In this document: positions 44,183 to 54,880 of the stretch, piece after piece
Layout of the letters: the number at the start of each line of letters is the position of its first letter
Numbering within the stretch: position 1 is the stretch's first letter
Assembly: GCA_002077045.2 (NCBI GenBank)
Contig: KZ111154.1
Span: 912,023-976,022, forward strand
Length of the DNA: 64,000 bases
Origin: Rachicladosporium sp. CCFEE 5018
Lineage: Eukaryota > Ascomycota > Dothideomycetes > Cladosporiales > Cladosporiaceae
Direction of reading: 5' to 3'
Position numbers and translations under genes: made by a program
Notes under the pieces: generated by a model
Told to the model about the DNA's origin: nothing
Seen by the model: the letters and a program-made list of their open reading frames with translations, nothing else
Databases searched by the model: none

Positions 44183-44558
44183 ATGCCTCTAGGACGGTAC
44201 GGAAGGTTCTCGAGAAGAGATGTGCCATTCACTGACAGATCTTAGAGTCCCCCAGTCTTCCTACTACGATGCCCAGAACCGCCCCACAGCAGCCCTCTAC
44301 CGAGCACGACAGCCATACCTCATCCGGAATACGATAACGGGACTATGTATCATGGGCTTCGTGGCTGGCGTTTGTACGTCTGCCGATATTATGAGGCAGT
44401 GGACTACGAAAATGGACTAACGCTTCAATGAAGATAGCTACACCATCCGAGCAATAGGACAGGACGACTTCAGCGACATACCCATGCCAGATGCGCCTGT
44501 ACAGAGTGGAGCTTTGGTGGGAAGTTCAGGGAGTGCGCCGGCAAAGAAGCAAGGATGA
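44183..44558 (+). CDS. COA3: COA3, cytochrome c oxidase assembly factor, copy B
   Basis: Exons 44183-44196, 44246-44373 and 44434-44558 encode 88 aa, identical to copy A through the membrane helix. There is one extra Gly codon before the stop (KKQG versus KKQ), because the sequence is CAA GGA TGA where copy A has CAA TGA. After this TGA the frame happens to stay open for about 70 codons in this copy only. Confidence 0.92.
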
Positions 44559-44827
44559 GCAGTCTCGGACGAGGTGATCAATAAAGAATTGTACAGGGTA
44601 TGGGCACGATGCATGGACGGCGTTCGGGATCATATCGCCGTTTTGGTGCGCGACGAGGAAGCGCAAACAGTGCATAAGTCAGTGGGCACAGCAGCAAGAC
44701 CACAACGACCAAGTACACTAGATAGCCTGCAATCGAGCATACTAGACGAAAGCGGGCATACTCAGATGTAGTTGTTCAGTGTCCTTTGATCATATGTACA
44801 TACTTGCCTCCACCCACGCTCGACTGT

Positions 44828-45602
44828 CTACGAGTCCACAGCCGCAGGCGTGATCTTCGCAAAGTCCTTTACCGGCTGTTCCCTCGGTACCCGGTTGCTC
44901 CTCAGATGCTCCAGCTTCTCTTCTTGCGCCTCATTGCTCTCCTTCTGGTACTTCGCAATCAACTGATCAATGTTCGCACTGCCGTGACCCGCAGGGACAT
45001 TGTATGGCGAGCCAGTGTTGAAGATCCTGCGCGTCTCATTGTCAGTACCGTTTCCATATACAAGCCACCACTCACGTTGCGATCTCCCTCCCTATACTTC
45101 ACCCTGATCCCACCGCTCCATCCTCCATACCCGTACCCTCTCACCGCAGCCAGGACAGACAGCAAGACTTACTCAGGAAACCTCAAATCCACATGCCGCA
45201 CCGCGGCACTCGCCTCATTCAAGAACAACACCCGATCACTCGCCGCCTGCTCAATCATCTGCGTATGCACATCGTTCCGCTGCGCCCACTTCTCCTCATA
45301 CCCGTTGTAGGTGTCGGTGATCAGCCGCGTGATGGAGGAAGTATCGTAGGACCCGGCGCCAGTGTAGTTGAGCGTGAGGAAGAGGATGGGGATCGCGGTG
45401 AGGGTGATGGAGAAGCCAGCCTAAATTGGAGAAAGAGGTTAGTGACAGGCATAGGGGTGGGGAATGAGGGAGGGAGACGGACGCCGAAGGACTCGTTCAC
45501 TGGGGGGTGGGAGGAGTGGGAGTCGAAGCGGCGGAAAGATTGCTGGAGAGGTTGGCGGAGCTGGCGCGCAGTCCGGGGAACTGCCCTTCGTAACGACTGC
45601 AT
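44828..45602 (-). CDS. NADH:ubiquinone oxidoreductase 17.8 kDa-type subunit, copy B
   Basis: Homeolog of 33967-34772. Exons 45483-45602, 45173-45420 and 44828-45026 give 188 aa, three residues shorter in the linker after the presequence (SSHPPVNESFG versus SSHPPSTPVNESFG). Intron 1 has a GTCCGT donor and a CACTAAC branch. Intron 2 is 146 nt, and its interior is not alignable with the 172-nt intron of copy A. The mature region is nearly unchanged. Confidence 0.87.
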
Positions 45603-46001
45603 TGTGTATGTGAGAACGATTAGCAAAGTCCTGCGCGCATTGGGCCTACAGCTCAAGGTGGTGCTGTGAGGTCGAAAGCTCGCTTACAGCGGGAATGTCC
45701 GGAAGTCTGTTCTTCAACTTCACTGCACGTCTGCTGAGTCCTGAGAATCAGTATGTGCACATGATGTGTGGGTGCAGCTAATGGTATTTTTCACGCTTCC
45801 ATACTGCTATCGAGTTTTAGGGCTGTCTCCTGTAGCGCAGTGTCTGCAGCAGTGCTGTGCTCGGGCCTCAACACGAGCAGCTAAGCTGTCCCACGCCCAC
45901 GGTAGTCAAATAGCCATCGATCAAGGCCGCATGTAGCTCCGCTTGCCCCACAAAGCTTCTCACCCACAAGCTCTTCGTTCATACCCTCTTACACTGTCCC
46001 T
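45603..46001. other. Intergenic region, copy B
   Basis: Counterpart of 34773-35172. No gene was seen. Confidence 0.5.
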
Positions 46002-46521
46002 TTACGCCTCTCCAACAGCATCCTCGAAGTGAGAGTCAGCGACAAACTCGCCGCCCTCCTCGCCCTCCTCTCCAGCCTCTCCACCCTCATCATCGGACAT
46101 CTTCTCCTGCTTCACCGGATCTCCCTTCTTGTTCCTGACGTACTTCTTCTGCTTCTTGGCAGGCGTGGGACTGGCCTCATCGTCATCCTCGCCATCAGCA
46201 GCAGCCTGCACTTTCTTGCCTGTTCCCTATAGTCAGCGCAGCCCTTCACTTACTCAACAGGAGTAACTTACCGCGCTTCTTGCCGCTCTTCGGCGTAGTA
46301 GCCTCTCCGCCGCCCATCTTCGCAGACATCTCCACAGCGGCCTTCTTAGCCGCGCGGAACTTGTGCTCGAGGCCGCTGGCCGAGATCCCGAGCTCAGCGG
46401 ACATGAGGTTGTAGTGTGCATTGCCGACGATCGTGCCGCTCTGCTTGTGAAGCGCGGCGAGGAGCGCGACGATCATGTCGGCGGGGTAGGTTCTGTCGGC
46501 GAGGGAAGCATCTTTGGCCAT
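46002..46521 (-). CDS. Small basic/acidic protein, copy B (intact)
   Basis: Exons 46272-46521 and 46002-46219 with a 52-nt intron (GTAAGT donor, GCTGAC branch, CAG acceptor) give 155 aa. Layout: MAKD, a helical segment at about residues 10-65 (YPADMIVALLAALHKQSG, GLEHKFRAAKKAAVEM), TPKSGKKRGKKVQ, a Lys-rich KKQKKYVRNKKGDPVKQEK block and an acidic Gly/Glu tail ending EDAVGEA. Exon 1 shares only about 54% identity with copy A (my hand count, 45 of 83 residues) while exon 2 differs at about 5 of 68. The short helical domain before a basic block resembles small fungal proteins predicted to be nuclear. The family was not recognised. Confidence 0.75.
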
Positions 46522-47390
46522 TGTGTTGGTGGATGGAGTGGTGTAGATGTTGTGGTTGGTTTTGGGAGATGATGAGGGTTGGGTGGGAGAGAGGTAGATG
46601 GTGGTAAGTGGAGAGGTAGAAGAGTGTAGTTTACGAGCAGGCTGCCACGCAAGCCTACGTCGCTGCGAATCCGCCGCTTTCTTTTCACGTGAAAAGTGCT
46701 GGGCAGATTGAAGTGAGCTGAGCTTGCCCGAGCCCATCATACAAATCTGTATGAGCACGCCGGGCGTCGAGCAGTCTCCCATCCTCACTTGCATCCATCA
46801 CTCAAATATTTGGCAGCGTTCGTGCGATAAGCCGGCCTTCTGAGCGGAGAGTGAGCGAGCAGAAGCGCGACGGGCCCATCACTCCTTCCTGATTTGCAAG
46901 ACTTCGGCCTCGAGCTAGGAATTGTTCAGTATCAGGGTTTGCACGACAACCTTCAATCCCCTGACACTGAGATACACACGTCAACATACATGTGGAATCT
47001 TGCATTCTACTCACTCTAGCTCCGAAGCCCAATAGACACCCAATCACCCCATCTCATTCACTCGATTAGCAGCAGCCAGCTGCAGGGGTATAAGCGAGCG
47101 AACCCATCAACATCATCCCGCGAAGAACGCCCATCCCCAAAGTTCAATTCACATTCTCTCCCGTAACGCCTTCTCGGGCTGTGAAGCCGCCATCTCCATC
47201 CTCCTTCCCAATGTAATATTCCCTCTGTTGCGTTCGCGCATCATGAACATCGTAGCACGGCAAGTAGAGAATACTTATTCTCATTCGTGACCAAGCCTCC
47301 ATTGTCACGAACTCCAGAGGCTCTGTCGTCCGGGTTGAGAAGTGCGCTGTCCATGACTGGCGAGGCTTCACAAACTGGAAAGCGGCGCAC
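46522..47390. other. Intergenic region, copy B
   Basis: Counterpart of 35690-36575. No gene was seen. Confidence 0.45.
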
Positions 47391-47576
47391 TCAACCGAAT
47401 ATGCTTTCCTGAGGCGGCTCAGGTGCAAGCAAGCGTAATGGTGAGTCTTGTCGAGGCTGACGGACACGCGGCTGGTACTTCTTCTTAGGAGCAGGCGCTT
47501 CGGATCCGTTACTCGAGCTCGTGGCTTTGGCTTTCGACTTGCGCTTGACCGGCAACGACACGTCCTTCGACATCTC
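47391..47576 (-). other. In-frame open extension after the HAP2 stop codon, copy B
   Basis: Same as 36576-36767: TAG GAG ATG in the HAP2 frame, then 60 codons to a stop. It is identical to copy A except for a 6-nt in-frame deletion that removes one Thr-Ala pair. Confidence 0.35.
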
Positions 47577-48647
47577 CTAGATGTCCTCTTCAGCATCGCC
47601 GTCCTGGTCCTCCTCGTCGCTAAGCCTCTTGACTTTCTTCCCTCCGCCGTTTTTCTTGCCGTTCATCTTTCGCTTCACATGCTCTGTGGCACTCCCATTG
47701 ATGGCAGCAAGATCCTCCGGGGTAAGATCTGAGAAATTCGAGACTCCCTTTGCGTCCATCGCGGCGACTTCATCTGCAGTCAAGAACCTGCCACCCGGTC
47801 CCCGAGGTCTACGCATAGCATGATTGTGTCGGGACTCGTGCAGGTACGGCTTACGGCCTTTACTCGTCAGTCGGAGTGCCTCCTCGAGCTTGCTGCGAGC
47901 CATGCGTCGCTTCAAGATACGGTGAAACTGCTTTGCGTTGACATACAACGGCGACTCTTCTGCCGTACCTGCAGGGGCTGCATCTGGCGATTGCTGCGTT
48001 GGCTGCTGTGGAGGAGCTGGCTGGGGTGGCTGCTGCACAGAGGGCCGAGGCGGTTGAATCATGGGTTGCGGTTGTTGAGAGGGAAGTGATGTCGGGACTT
48101 GCATCGCTTGTGACATCCGTCGCTGTTGCTGCATCTGTTGTTGCATCTGCGGAGGCATACCCACCGGCATAGATTGTGCGGGAGGCATGTTCATCTGGGA
48201 TGACATACTACCCGGCACGTGCATCTGTCCAGAGCGTGGTGATGGTGGACTCGGTCGCTGTAGTCCAGATCCATCCTGTTTCAAGTGCTGCAGCCTCGGT
48301 GATGTTTGATGCATCGGCACAGACATGGGCATACCTGGCATCGAGTATGGCTGACCGAAGCCAGACGCTGCGGCCGTAGCTGCCATGGCGGCTTGTTGCT
48401 TCTGTGTCTGCGTGGTCTCCATCGGCATTGCGTAAGGCTGCTGCATGCTGTACTGTTGACCAGGGTAGACCATGTGATTCATCATGCCAGTCTGTGCCAT
48501 GGCCGGATCCTGAGGGTGCTGTCCAAAGTGAGGTTGCTGTTGCTGTTGACTGTGCAAGATGGGACTTGCTTGTTGTGGATGTTGTTGGTGAGGATGTTGT
48601 TGATGAGGATAAGGTGGAGCTTGTTGATACTGCGAATAAGCCTCCAT
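47577..48647 (-). CDS. hapB: CCAAT-binding factor subunit HAP2/HapB (NF-YA), copy B
   Basis: Homeolog of 36768-37838, 356 aa from the ATG at 48647. Six residues differ, all outside the NF-YA core: four in the Gln/Pro-rich N-terminal region, Asn to Lys in GGKxVKRL and Asp to Glu near the end. The core domain is identical. This copy has its upstream region, which contains three CCAAT motifs on the coding strand. Confidence 0.96.
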   Translation of the reverse strand: MEAYSQYQQAPPYPHQQHPHQQHPQQASPILHSQQQQQPHFGQHPQDPAMAQTGMMNHMVYPGQQYSMQQPYAMPMETTQTQKQQAAMAATAAASGFGQPYSMPGMPMSVPMHQTSPRLQHLKQDGSGLQRPSPPSPRSGQMHVPGSMSSQMNMPPAQSMPVGMPPQMQQQMQQQRRMSQAMQVPTSLPSQQPQPMIQPPRPSVQQPPQPAPPQQPTQQSPDAAPAGTAEESPLYVNAKQFHRILKRRMARSKLEEALRLTSKGRKPYLHESRHNHAMRRPRGPGGRFLTADEVAAMDAKGVSNFSDLTPEDLAAINGSATEHVKRKMNGKKNGGGKKVKRLSDEEDQDGDAEEDI

Positions 48648-48657
48648 GATGTCGAAG

Positions 48658-50708
48658 GCTCCGGGAGATCCACACTCGGCACGAGCGAGAAGGTTGCTAT
48701 ACGCGCCGCGAGTGGGCGTTGATAAGTCTTGACACGGTCGTCAATTCAGGTCGCGCGATGACTCGTCACTGTTGCGGCCCAAGTGAGGGCGTATTGGTCG
48801 GAAGACCCTAGAAGCGGCCACGACGCGTGCAGACCGCGTTTATGCTGCTGCGAATCACGAGCAGTCGGATACAGCGCACCGGAGCGTGGCAAACACCTGG
48901 TGCCGAAGAGGCGGTGCAGTATTGGAGATAAGGTTTAGGTTGACAGTGATGGTACGCAAGATTCCTTGATGAGGCGTACCAGTCAGAGAGCAGCCGAAGT
49001 AGCGGGACCTAGGCGGAACGTGTGTTAGCGATGATGCGCGTGTTGAGTATAGAAAGTAATTGGGCGCTGATGTAGGCGTTGGCAGGGGAGGCAGCTCTAA
49101 GTCTGCACGAACAGCAAAGCGGCGCCAATGGATGTGCGAGACGTGCACGAGACGAGTCGGCTGCCAGCGCATCAACCGCGCGCTTGCTGCGTGCACCGCC
49201 ACATGCTCGCAATGCGATGACGAACTCGACTCAAATCGTTAGGCGATATTGATGAGGCTGGTCTGGCCGTGATGCATGACTTCTGTGCGTGATGGTGATG
49301 GTCTGCGTGCGTGCTCGGAATCCCATTACAGCGGTGCGATACAAGCAGTCACCCGCTCACAGCATGAGTAGCCTGCGTGCTGAGTGCGCCATATTGCTTT
49401 TCGTATAACAAAGCAGACACGTGAGAGGCACGTTGCGCCGCTTACCTGAGCTCGTCCGATGTCCGTACACCGATAGCAATAAGCTGCGTCTGCACTAGTC
49501 AGCACTGTTCATTGCCGTAAGGTTCCATTGCCGTTCAGGTACACTTCGCGCAGCGACGTCATATTCGCGACAAAGCGACAGCGACAGGCTCGCGATGGTC
49601 CCAGCAATTCATCGCGAGGCTGACTCTCGCAGCAGTCGATGGTCACGGGAGGGGACAGTGATGTGCGTACCTGGCAGCTTACTCGTCGCTTGTCGCGTGC
49701 GACTGAGACACGCGTGGGTGTGCGCGCGGGCGTGTGTGTGTGGTGTAGTGCGGTGAATACTGGCAGCGGGAACAGCCCGATAGGATGATGGATCTTGGTA
49801 GACAGAGAGTGGAGGCGCCAAATCACAAGTCAGGGAAGGAAGTGGACGAGGAAGTGGCCAATTATGAGAAGGAGCGCTTCAGATTTGCCCAGCTGCGACG
49901 AGAGGCGCGGGCCGAAGGATGCTTGGCGTTCTGCAGCCTGATGGCCTAAAGTCAAGATCAGGCACATATTCTTCCAACAGAGCGGAGGAGGATGGACCCG
50001 TAAAGTCGACATGGCGGCCGAATTATGTTGTCACTAAGAGCAGCGTAGATGGAATTCAACACTATGTTGATCGCACAGGATCCGCTCTGCCGTGCGACAG
50101 CAACGTCGGAAGATCTTCAAACGTGTCGTTCGCGCTTTCCCTACCAGGGTGCTCACACCGACGGTTACGTCCACGTCCACCTTAAGGTACAATAAAATCT
50201 ATCGAGAAGATGTGACCTCTATCCAAGACGACTGCCTCTCTGGCACCTTAACCGACGTGGTGGGCGCCCGGCCTTGTCGCAGTCTACCTCCGCCGGGCCG
50301 CTGGAGTTCGTTCTTCCGATCCTGTAGAACCATCTGACGCGCGCTACTGCCTCACGTGGCCAACACGCCCTCACGCGCATGACAGAAGAAGCGGACCTAT
50401 CGAGTGCACCGGGCAGTCGGCAACGCTAGTATAGATAGCGCTGTATTGACGAACAGATGTGAGTGCCGCCTGCGAGAGATACTGGATAAGATCACCACTC
50501 TCGTCGACAGCCTAGGTAAATACATACAATTGCAGCGCGGCATGTAACAGCATCCTCGTTCACGCTGGATTGCCGAGCGGTCCGCTGGTCTTGTCACTCG
50601 CGCCGCCCTCTTGTCAGGGTGCTGCCGAGACACTGCAGTCTATGGCATCACTTTGTGACTTCTAATTGCCACGGAGCTGTAGAAGTGATCTATTCTACAA
50701 ACTCAGTA
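48658..50708. other. 2 kb region upstream of HAP2
   Basis: Single-copy sequence with only short ORFs lacking recognisable domains or plausible splice connections. It probably holds the HAP2 promoter and a long 5' leader. A GT/GC-rich stretch at about 49715-49745 is low complexity. No tRNA or rRNA was seen. Confidence 0.45.
48793..49063 (-). promoter_or_regulatory. Three CCAAT boxes upstream of HAP2
   Basis: ATTGG on the plus strand, which is CCAAT on the HAP2 coding strand, at 48793-48797, 48921-48925 and 49059-49063. These lie about 146, 274 and 412 bp upstream of the HAP2 ATG. The motif is the binding site of the complex that HAP2 belongs to, and autoregulation through CCAAT boxes has been reported for Aspergillus hapB. 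Function here is inferred from position only. Confidence 0.35.
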
Positions 50709-51380
50709 TCAATAGCCTCTACCCACTCTACAGGTCTTCTTCGACACCTGTGAAGCATCCAGCTCAAAAACCGCAGTCAAGTATACTTTGCCTTGCCTTG
50801 CCGCTCCGTTGCCTGCTCCTACAGCAACTTTGACTTTCGTCGATTCGCCGAAAGTAGCACTCGCGAATTCATTGGGCAACACCGCCTGCCAGCCCTCACC
50901 GTCGACTTCCACGCTCAATCTGTAAAGGTCGGATTGCAAGTATGACGTTGTGTTCCCTCGGGCCTGTGCAGAGGACTTCCCAGTGTTCTTGAGGTCGAAC
51001 GTGCATGTTGTTGAGAATTCACTGTCCGTATTCTTGTACATCTGTCCGACCTTGCCAGCACTAAGTCGCACACCAGCTCTCCCAATTCGGCTGTCTAGCG
51101 ACCTCGCTCCAACAACATAGTGCAACACCCCCTGAGCATCTCTCGGCACATCCAAAACATAGAAGTGCAATCTGTTAGCCTCGTCCACATACTCAGCCTT
51201 ACTCCCGCTCCTCGTCCCCGCGTGGAAAGGCCCATCAGCTAGTTGCCTGTAGTCTCCAACAGTGATATAGCTCGCGCTTCCATTCGGCCGCACAAAGTCC
51301 AGCAGACCCAGATCCTGCGCATTTGCGTCTATCATCCACTCGAATGGCTGGCGATCCTCGTTCTTGGTTTTGGACAACAT
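50709..51380 (-). CDS. Truncated secreted-peptidase-like ORF (C-terminal type sequence)
   Basis: An open frame of 223 codons from the ATG at 51380. It reads like the beta-rich C-terminal part of a secreted bacterial/fungal metallopeptidase-type protein: FVRPNGSASYITVGDYRQLADGPFHAG, RLHFYVLDVPRDAQGVLHYVVGARSL, TCTFDLKNTGKSS and SDLYRLSVEVDGEGWQAVLPNEFA. There is no signal peptide and no catalytic zinc motif. Just upstream the frame carries a few more plausible codons (GYYRSFQRV) and then an in-frame TGA, so the N-terminal part seems lost. The family call is from memory of similar C-terminal domains and is tentative. It could be a gene remnant or a short functional protein. Confidence 0.45.
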   Translation of the reverse strand: MLSKTKNEDRQPFEWMIDANAQDLGLLDFVRPNGSASYITVGDYRQLADGPFHAGTRSGSKAEYVDEANRLHFYVLDVPRDAQGVLHYVVGARSLDSRIGRAGVRLSAGKVGQMYKNTDSEFSTTCTFDLKNTGKSSAQARGNTTSYLQSDLYRLSVEVDGEGWQAVLPNEFASATFGESTKVKVAVGAGNGAARQGKVYLTAVFELDASQVSKKTCRVGRGY

Positions 51381-51583
51381 GACTCTTTGAAAAGAACGGT
51401 AATAGCCACATCATATTGTGTGGAAGCTTTTGCTACAAGCGCTATCGAGAGTACTAAACTAGGATATACTGATTCGTATCCCACCGTTCGTCACCGTGCC
51501 CAGTGTCCGAGTCAGCTCCTAGTCTCATATCATGTTTGAGGACTCTGGTATGACTGTACACCCTGGAATGCTGTCTTCGCCGC

Positions 51584-54500
51584 TCACATCCAGTCATCCC
51601 ACGTTCTGGTTGGAGGGGGACGGTCCTGCATGTTGAGGTCGACCCATGGAGGGAACTGCGCGCGGTACTCCTGCGCAGCACTGCTCTCAGAGGTCAGATC
51701 GTCGAGGCCTAGCTGATCGGAGGCGGGCTCTGAGGCGCTGAGGTCAGGCGCATCTTGACTGTCAGCGATCTCGGTGCCAGCATCGTCGTCTACAGTGTCT
51801 TCCAGTCCCATCGCATCCTCCACACCGTCCGAGTCGATCTCGCTTGCATGACCTGTGTCCTCCCCCATCTCGTCGACATTGCCGGTAAAGCCGTGGTCAG
51901 TGTCCAGCTCAGTGCCATCGGACACAGCGTTGAGCTCGCCATCGACCTCATCCAATCCGCCGTCCAACTCCATGCGCTCGGAGACATCCCCGAAGTCATC
52001 GATCTCCTCCACGCCCATGCTGCCGAATTGCACCTCCATTGTGTCCAGCGCTGGCGAGCTCGATCCCGGCTGTCGGACGTGACTGCCGGGCGGAGCCGGG
52101 AGCTGACCGGGCAGATCGACAGATTCTTGATCTGAGTCCTGCTCCGAATGCTGCGAGACCTCATCATCGGACTGCTTCACGGTAGTCATGATGAGGTAGT
52201 CATCACGCAGGTAGCAATGGTCGCCGTCGACATCGAAGGAGGTATGTACGCGGCGGTCGTCTTCGAGCGCGACCTTTTGGACGGTAAATCCTACTCGCGG
52301 TGACTTTTCACGCTTGTAAGCTCGCTTCCTTATTAGCAGGCAGGGAATCTCGTCCAGATAGCCAGTGATTTCCATTCTCAGATCCGGCACCTCCACACCG
52401 CTTCGAAGCATGCGGCGTCGTCGCGAGTAGTTCACGCTGAACCCAAGGGACTGCGCCAGCTGGACGGTATCCCAGAACAGGCGAGCATGCGGAAGTTCAG
52501 CTTGTAGAATCGTGATCGTGTTACTCATGAAGTCGTAGTTTCCATCCGAGTCGATCATTCCGGCAAGCAACGCTAAGCGGACCTCTCGACTATTCTTTAG
52601 GTACGACAACGGGATATGCTTTCTGTCAGCTACATGCCCAGTATCCTTCGTTGTGACGCCCAAGCCTCTTAGTGCTTGCAACAATGTCTTGATCTTCCGT
52701 GGTAATGCCCGGCCCGTGGACTCATCTTCGCTACTGTCTGCTACGCCACTCATGTCATCGATCAGTATGTTCATCTCTGCATCATCGAGTGCGCCGTAGG
52801 TTCTTGCTCCGGGAATTTGGCGGCGAGGGTCACTCTGCTCAGTGATGAAAGCCACGTCATCGTCGTCGTCGTCGCTGGCATTATCGTGTGGTGACTCGGC
52901 TTGTGTGTCCTCATCAATTGTGGTATAGCCGAGCATTTCCAGTTCTTGAGCAAGTTCAAGACCCTCAAGAGGGTTCATCGGCGTGTCGAGGCGCTCTTGT
53001 ATGATTGGGTCTGATCTGAGGAGCTTGAAGGCCGCGTCCTCATGCAGTGGCGAAGACTGTGTGTTCTCGTAGTACTCTGGATCGGCTCCAATTGGTAGTT
53101 CGAAGTTGTCCGCTCTTTCGCGAGCAACACTAGCTTCGGTGGTAATATCGTTGTCAAACGTTTGAGGTGGTATCCAGAAATACCTCTCACCAGATTTCCG
53201 GTTAACCTGAAAGGACCATCCTGCAGCCAGGCGAGCCTTCAGCAGACTCGCGCGATTTGTTCGTTTGCCTGGACGATAGCGACCCGGATTCGGGCGCACC
53301 GTCGGCAACGAATCTCCTGTACGAGTGTGTGGGAGAGGATTCGCAACAATGGCGTACTGAATTCTTCCGTAGTAAACGAGATGCAAGTCCAATTCAGCGG
53401 CATACCACTCGAGGAATTCTCGAATCTCCGGTTCGTGATTATTGGCGATGCCCGCGAGGCGGCGATCCCCATCTCCGAGCCACAGTCCGAGGAAGTAGGG
53501 ATTCGCAGGGATTGGCTGATCAGGTAACTCGAAGCCCTTCGAATGAGCGAAGAAGTATTTGGATAGCTCACTCTGAGATAGTCCAGCAAGGAAGGAGGCC
53601 TTCACCGTCACAGGCTGAGCTGCCTGGCGAATCGTCACTTCGGCAAGGGCAGTGGGCATATCGTCCATATCGTCCTCATCCTGCGCACTACCGGTGGAAA
53701 TTGATGCTGGAACCTTGTCCGTCCTCGGGAGAGTGCTGAAGCCATACTTCCGGAAGTAGTTATCGACGCGACCCACCCGGCTGGACGCTCGCAAATGCAG
53801 ATTGCTGCCATCTTTGTTCCAAGAGAAGTCGATGCCGGGCAAGCAATCGTCGACCTTGAGAGTCCCTGCGACCGAGGTATCTGCTGCGGCGAAGCGCGCA
53901 CTCAACGTTGCGAGCGTCCGATCCCGTGAGTTGTGTTCGCTGCGCGAGCTCTGAACGGCTGCGTCCAATGCCTCTTCTTGCGATACGTACCATGTCGTCT
54001 TCTTTCCGGAGCGATCTAATCCACCCCATGCGAAGTTGCGCTTGTGGACACCTCTGCCATGGGTGTAGTACATTCCCACCAGCCTGATACCCTGGGTTCC
54101 ATTGAGTGCGTTGCGGAGCTTCAAGTAGCCGAAAGGCTCGCGCGGGAAATCGAGCTGCCAAGCAACGGCAGATCGTAGAGCATGCCAGAACGACGTGCGA
54201 GGCTTGACTGCAGCGATTTGGGCAGGACGATCCTCATCGCCAGGTTCCGAGGTCAACGATTCAAAATGGCCGACCAGTCCCTCTATGCGAGCGCGATGCT
54301 CTTCGATTGACGGTCCATCATACAGATTGGCAGCTGACTTGTGCTGCAATAGCCAGAGTACTGTCTCTGAGGTGACGTTCACGTTGTCTCGATGAGCGAC
54401 CTCAACGCGGTAGAGGCGATCTCTGCCTCTAGTAACATTCGACACTGCAAGAATTGTCAGTCAGAACAATTACAACATAACATCGAAACAACATACCAAT

Positions 54501-54605
54501 GCGCTGCGTTCCATCAGGACCAAGCAGCAAATCCCCGTCCTTCAAATACTTCAACGCGACCTTGCTACCATCAAAGCGGTAGACTACCATGTCCGAAGAC
54601 GCCAT
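51584..54605 (-). CDS. Free-standing intein-derived (HINT + LAGLIDADG) HO-like protein
   Basis: Exons 54497-54605 and 51584-54444, with a 52-nt intron (GTATGT, CTGAC, TGCAG), give 989 aa. Residues 1-50 match the first block of the yeast VMA1 intein without gaps from memory: FDGSK at 11-15, GD at 24-25, LGPDG at 28-32, TRGRDRLYRV at 41-50. Met1 takes the place of catalytic Cys1. LAGLIDADG motif 1 is FLGLWLGDGDR (about 354) and motif 2 is LLAGMIDSDGNY (about 663); both keep the catalytic Asp. A terminal HINT block, SFDVDGDHCYLRDDYLIMT (about 772-790), has Met-Thr where inteins have His-Asn. Residues 125-200 hold an insertion with a GIRLVG...WGGLDRSGKKTTW...SQEEALDAAV pattern, and about 200 acidic residues follow the HINT part. 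No host protein flanks it. It should be a DNA endonuclease that cannot splice. Confidence 0.85.
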
Positions 54606-54880
54606 TACTGTGCTTCTGATTGGCCGACGATGGCAATGCCGAAACTGTGGTGTGGGTACGAGTTTGAACTCCGCGAGTGCAAAAGCCGAAGTGCGGGAGG
54701 ACGGGCTAGACCCGAATCCTGATATGTTCCACGACTTGGTCGCTTGTGGGTAAAGAGGGTGATTGGGTGCAAGAAGCGCGAATGGTGATGAATAGTCTTT
54801 GATCAGAAGGGAGTTTGGTGTTTAAAAACGGGCGTCCGCAGAGCCCAAGATAATGATGTTGTGAAGAGCAGCGCTCACGC

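Larger units (their letters stand above)
37949..48657. repeat. Copy B of 27097-37848
   Basis: Collinear alternative copy with the same seven genes. HAP2 differs at 6 of 356 residues. Beyond 48657 contig 4 continues into single-copy sequence. Confidence 0.85.

Noticed and set aside
44559..44771. In-frame open continuation after the COA3 stop in copy B
   Set aside because: The same region of copy A has several stops and the sequence is poorly conserved after about ten codons, so it looks like chance.
49500..49830. Minus-strand ORFs in the HAP2 upstream region
   Set aside because: Short, Thr/Arg/His-rich, overlapping one another in different frames, with no conserved motif.
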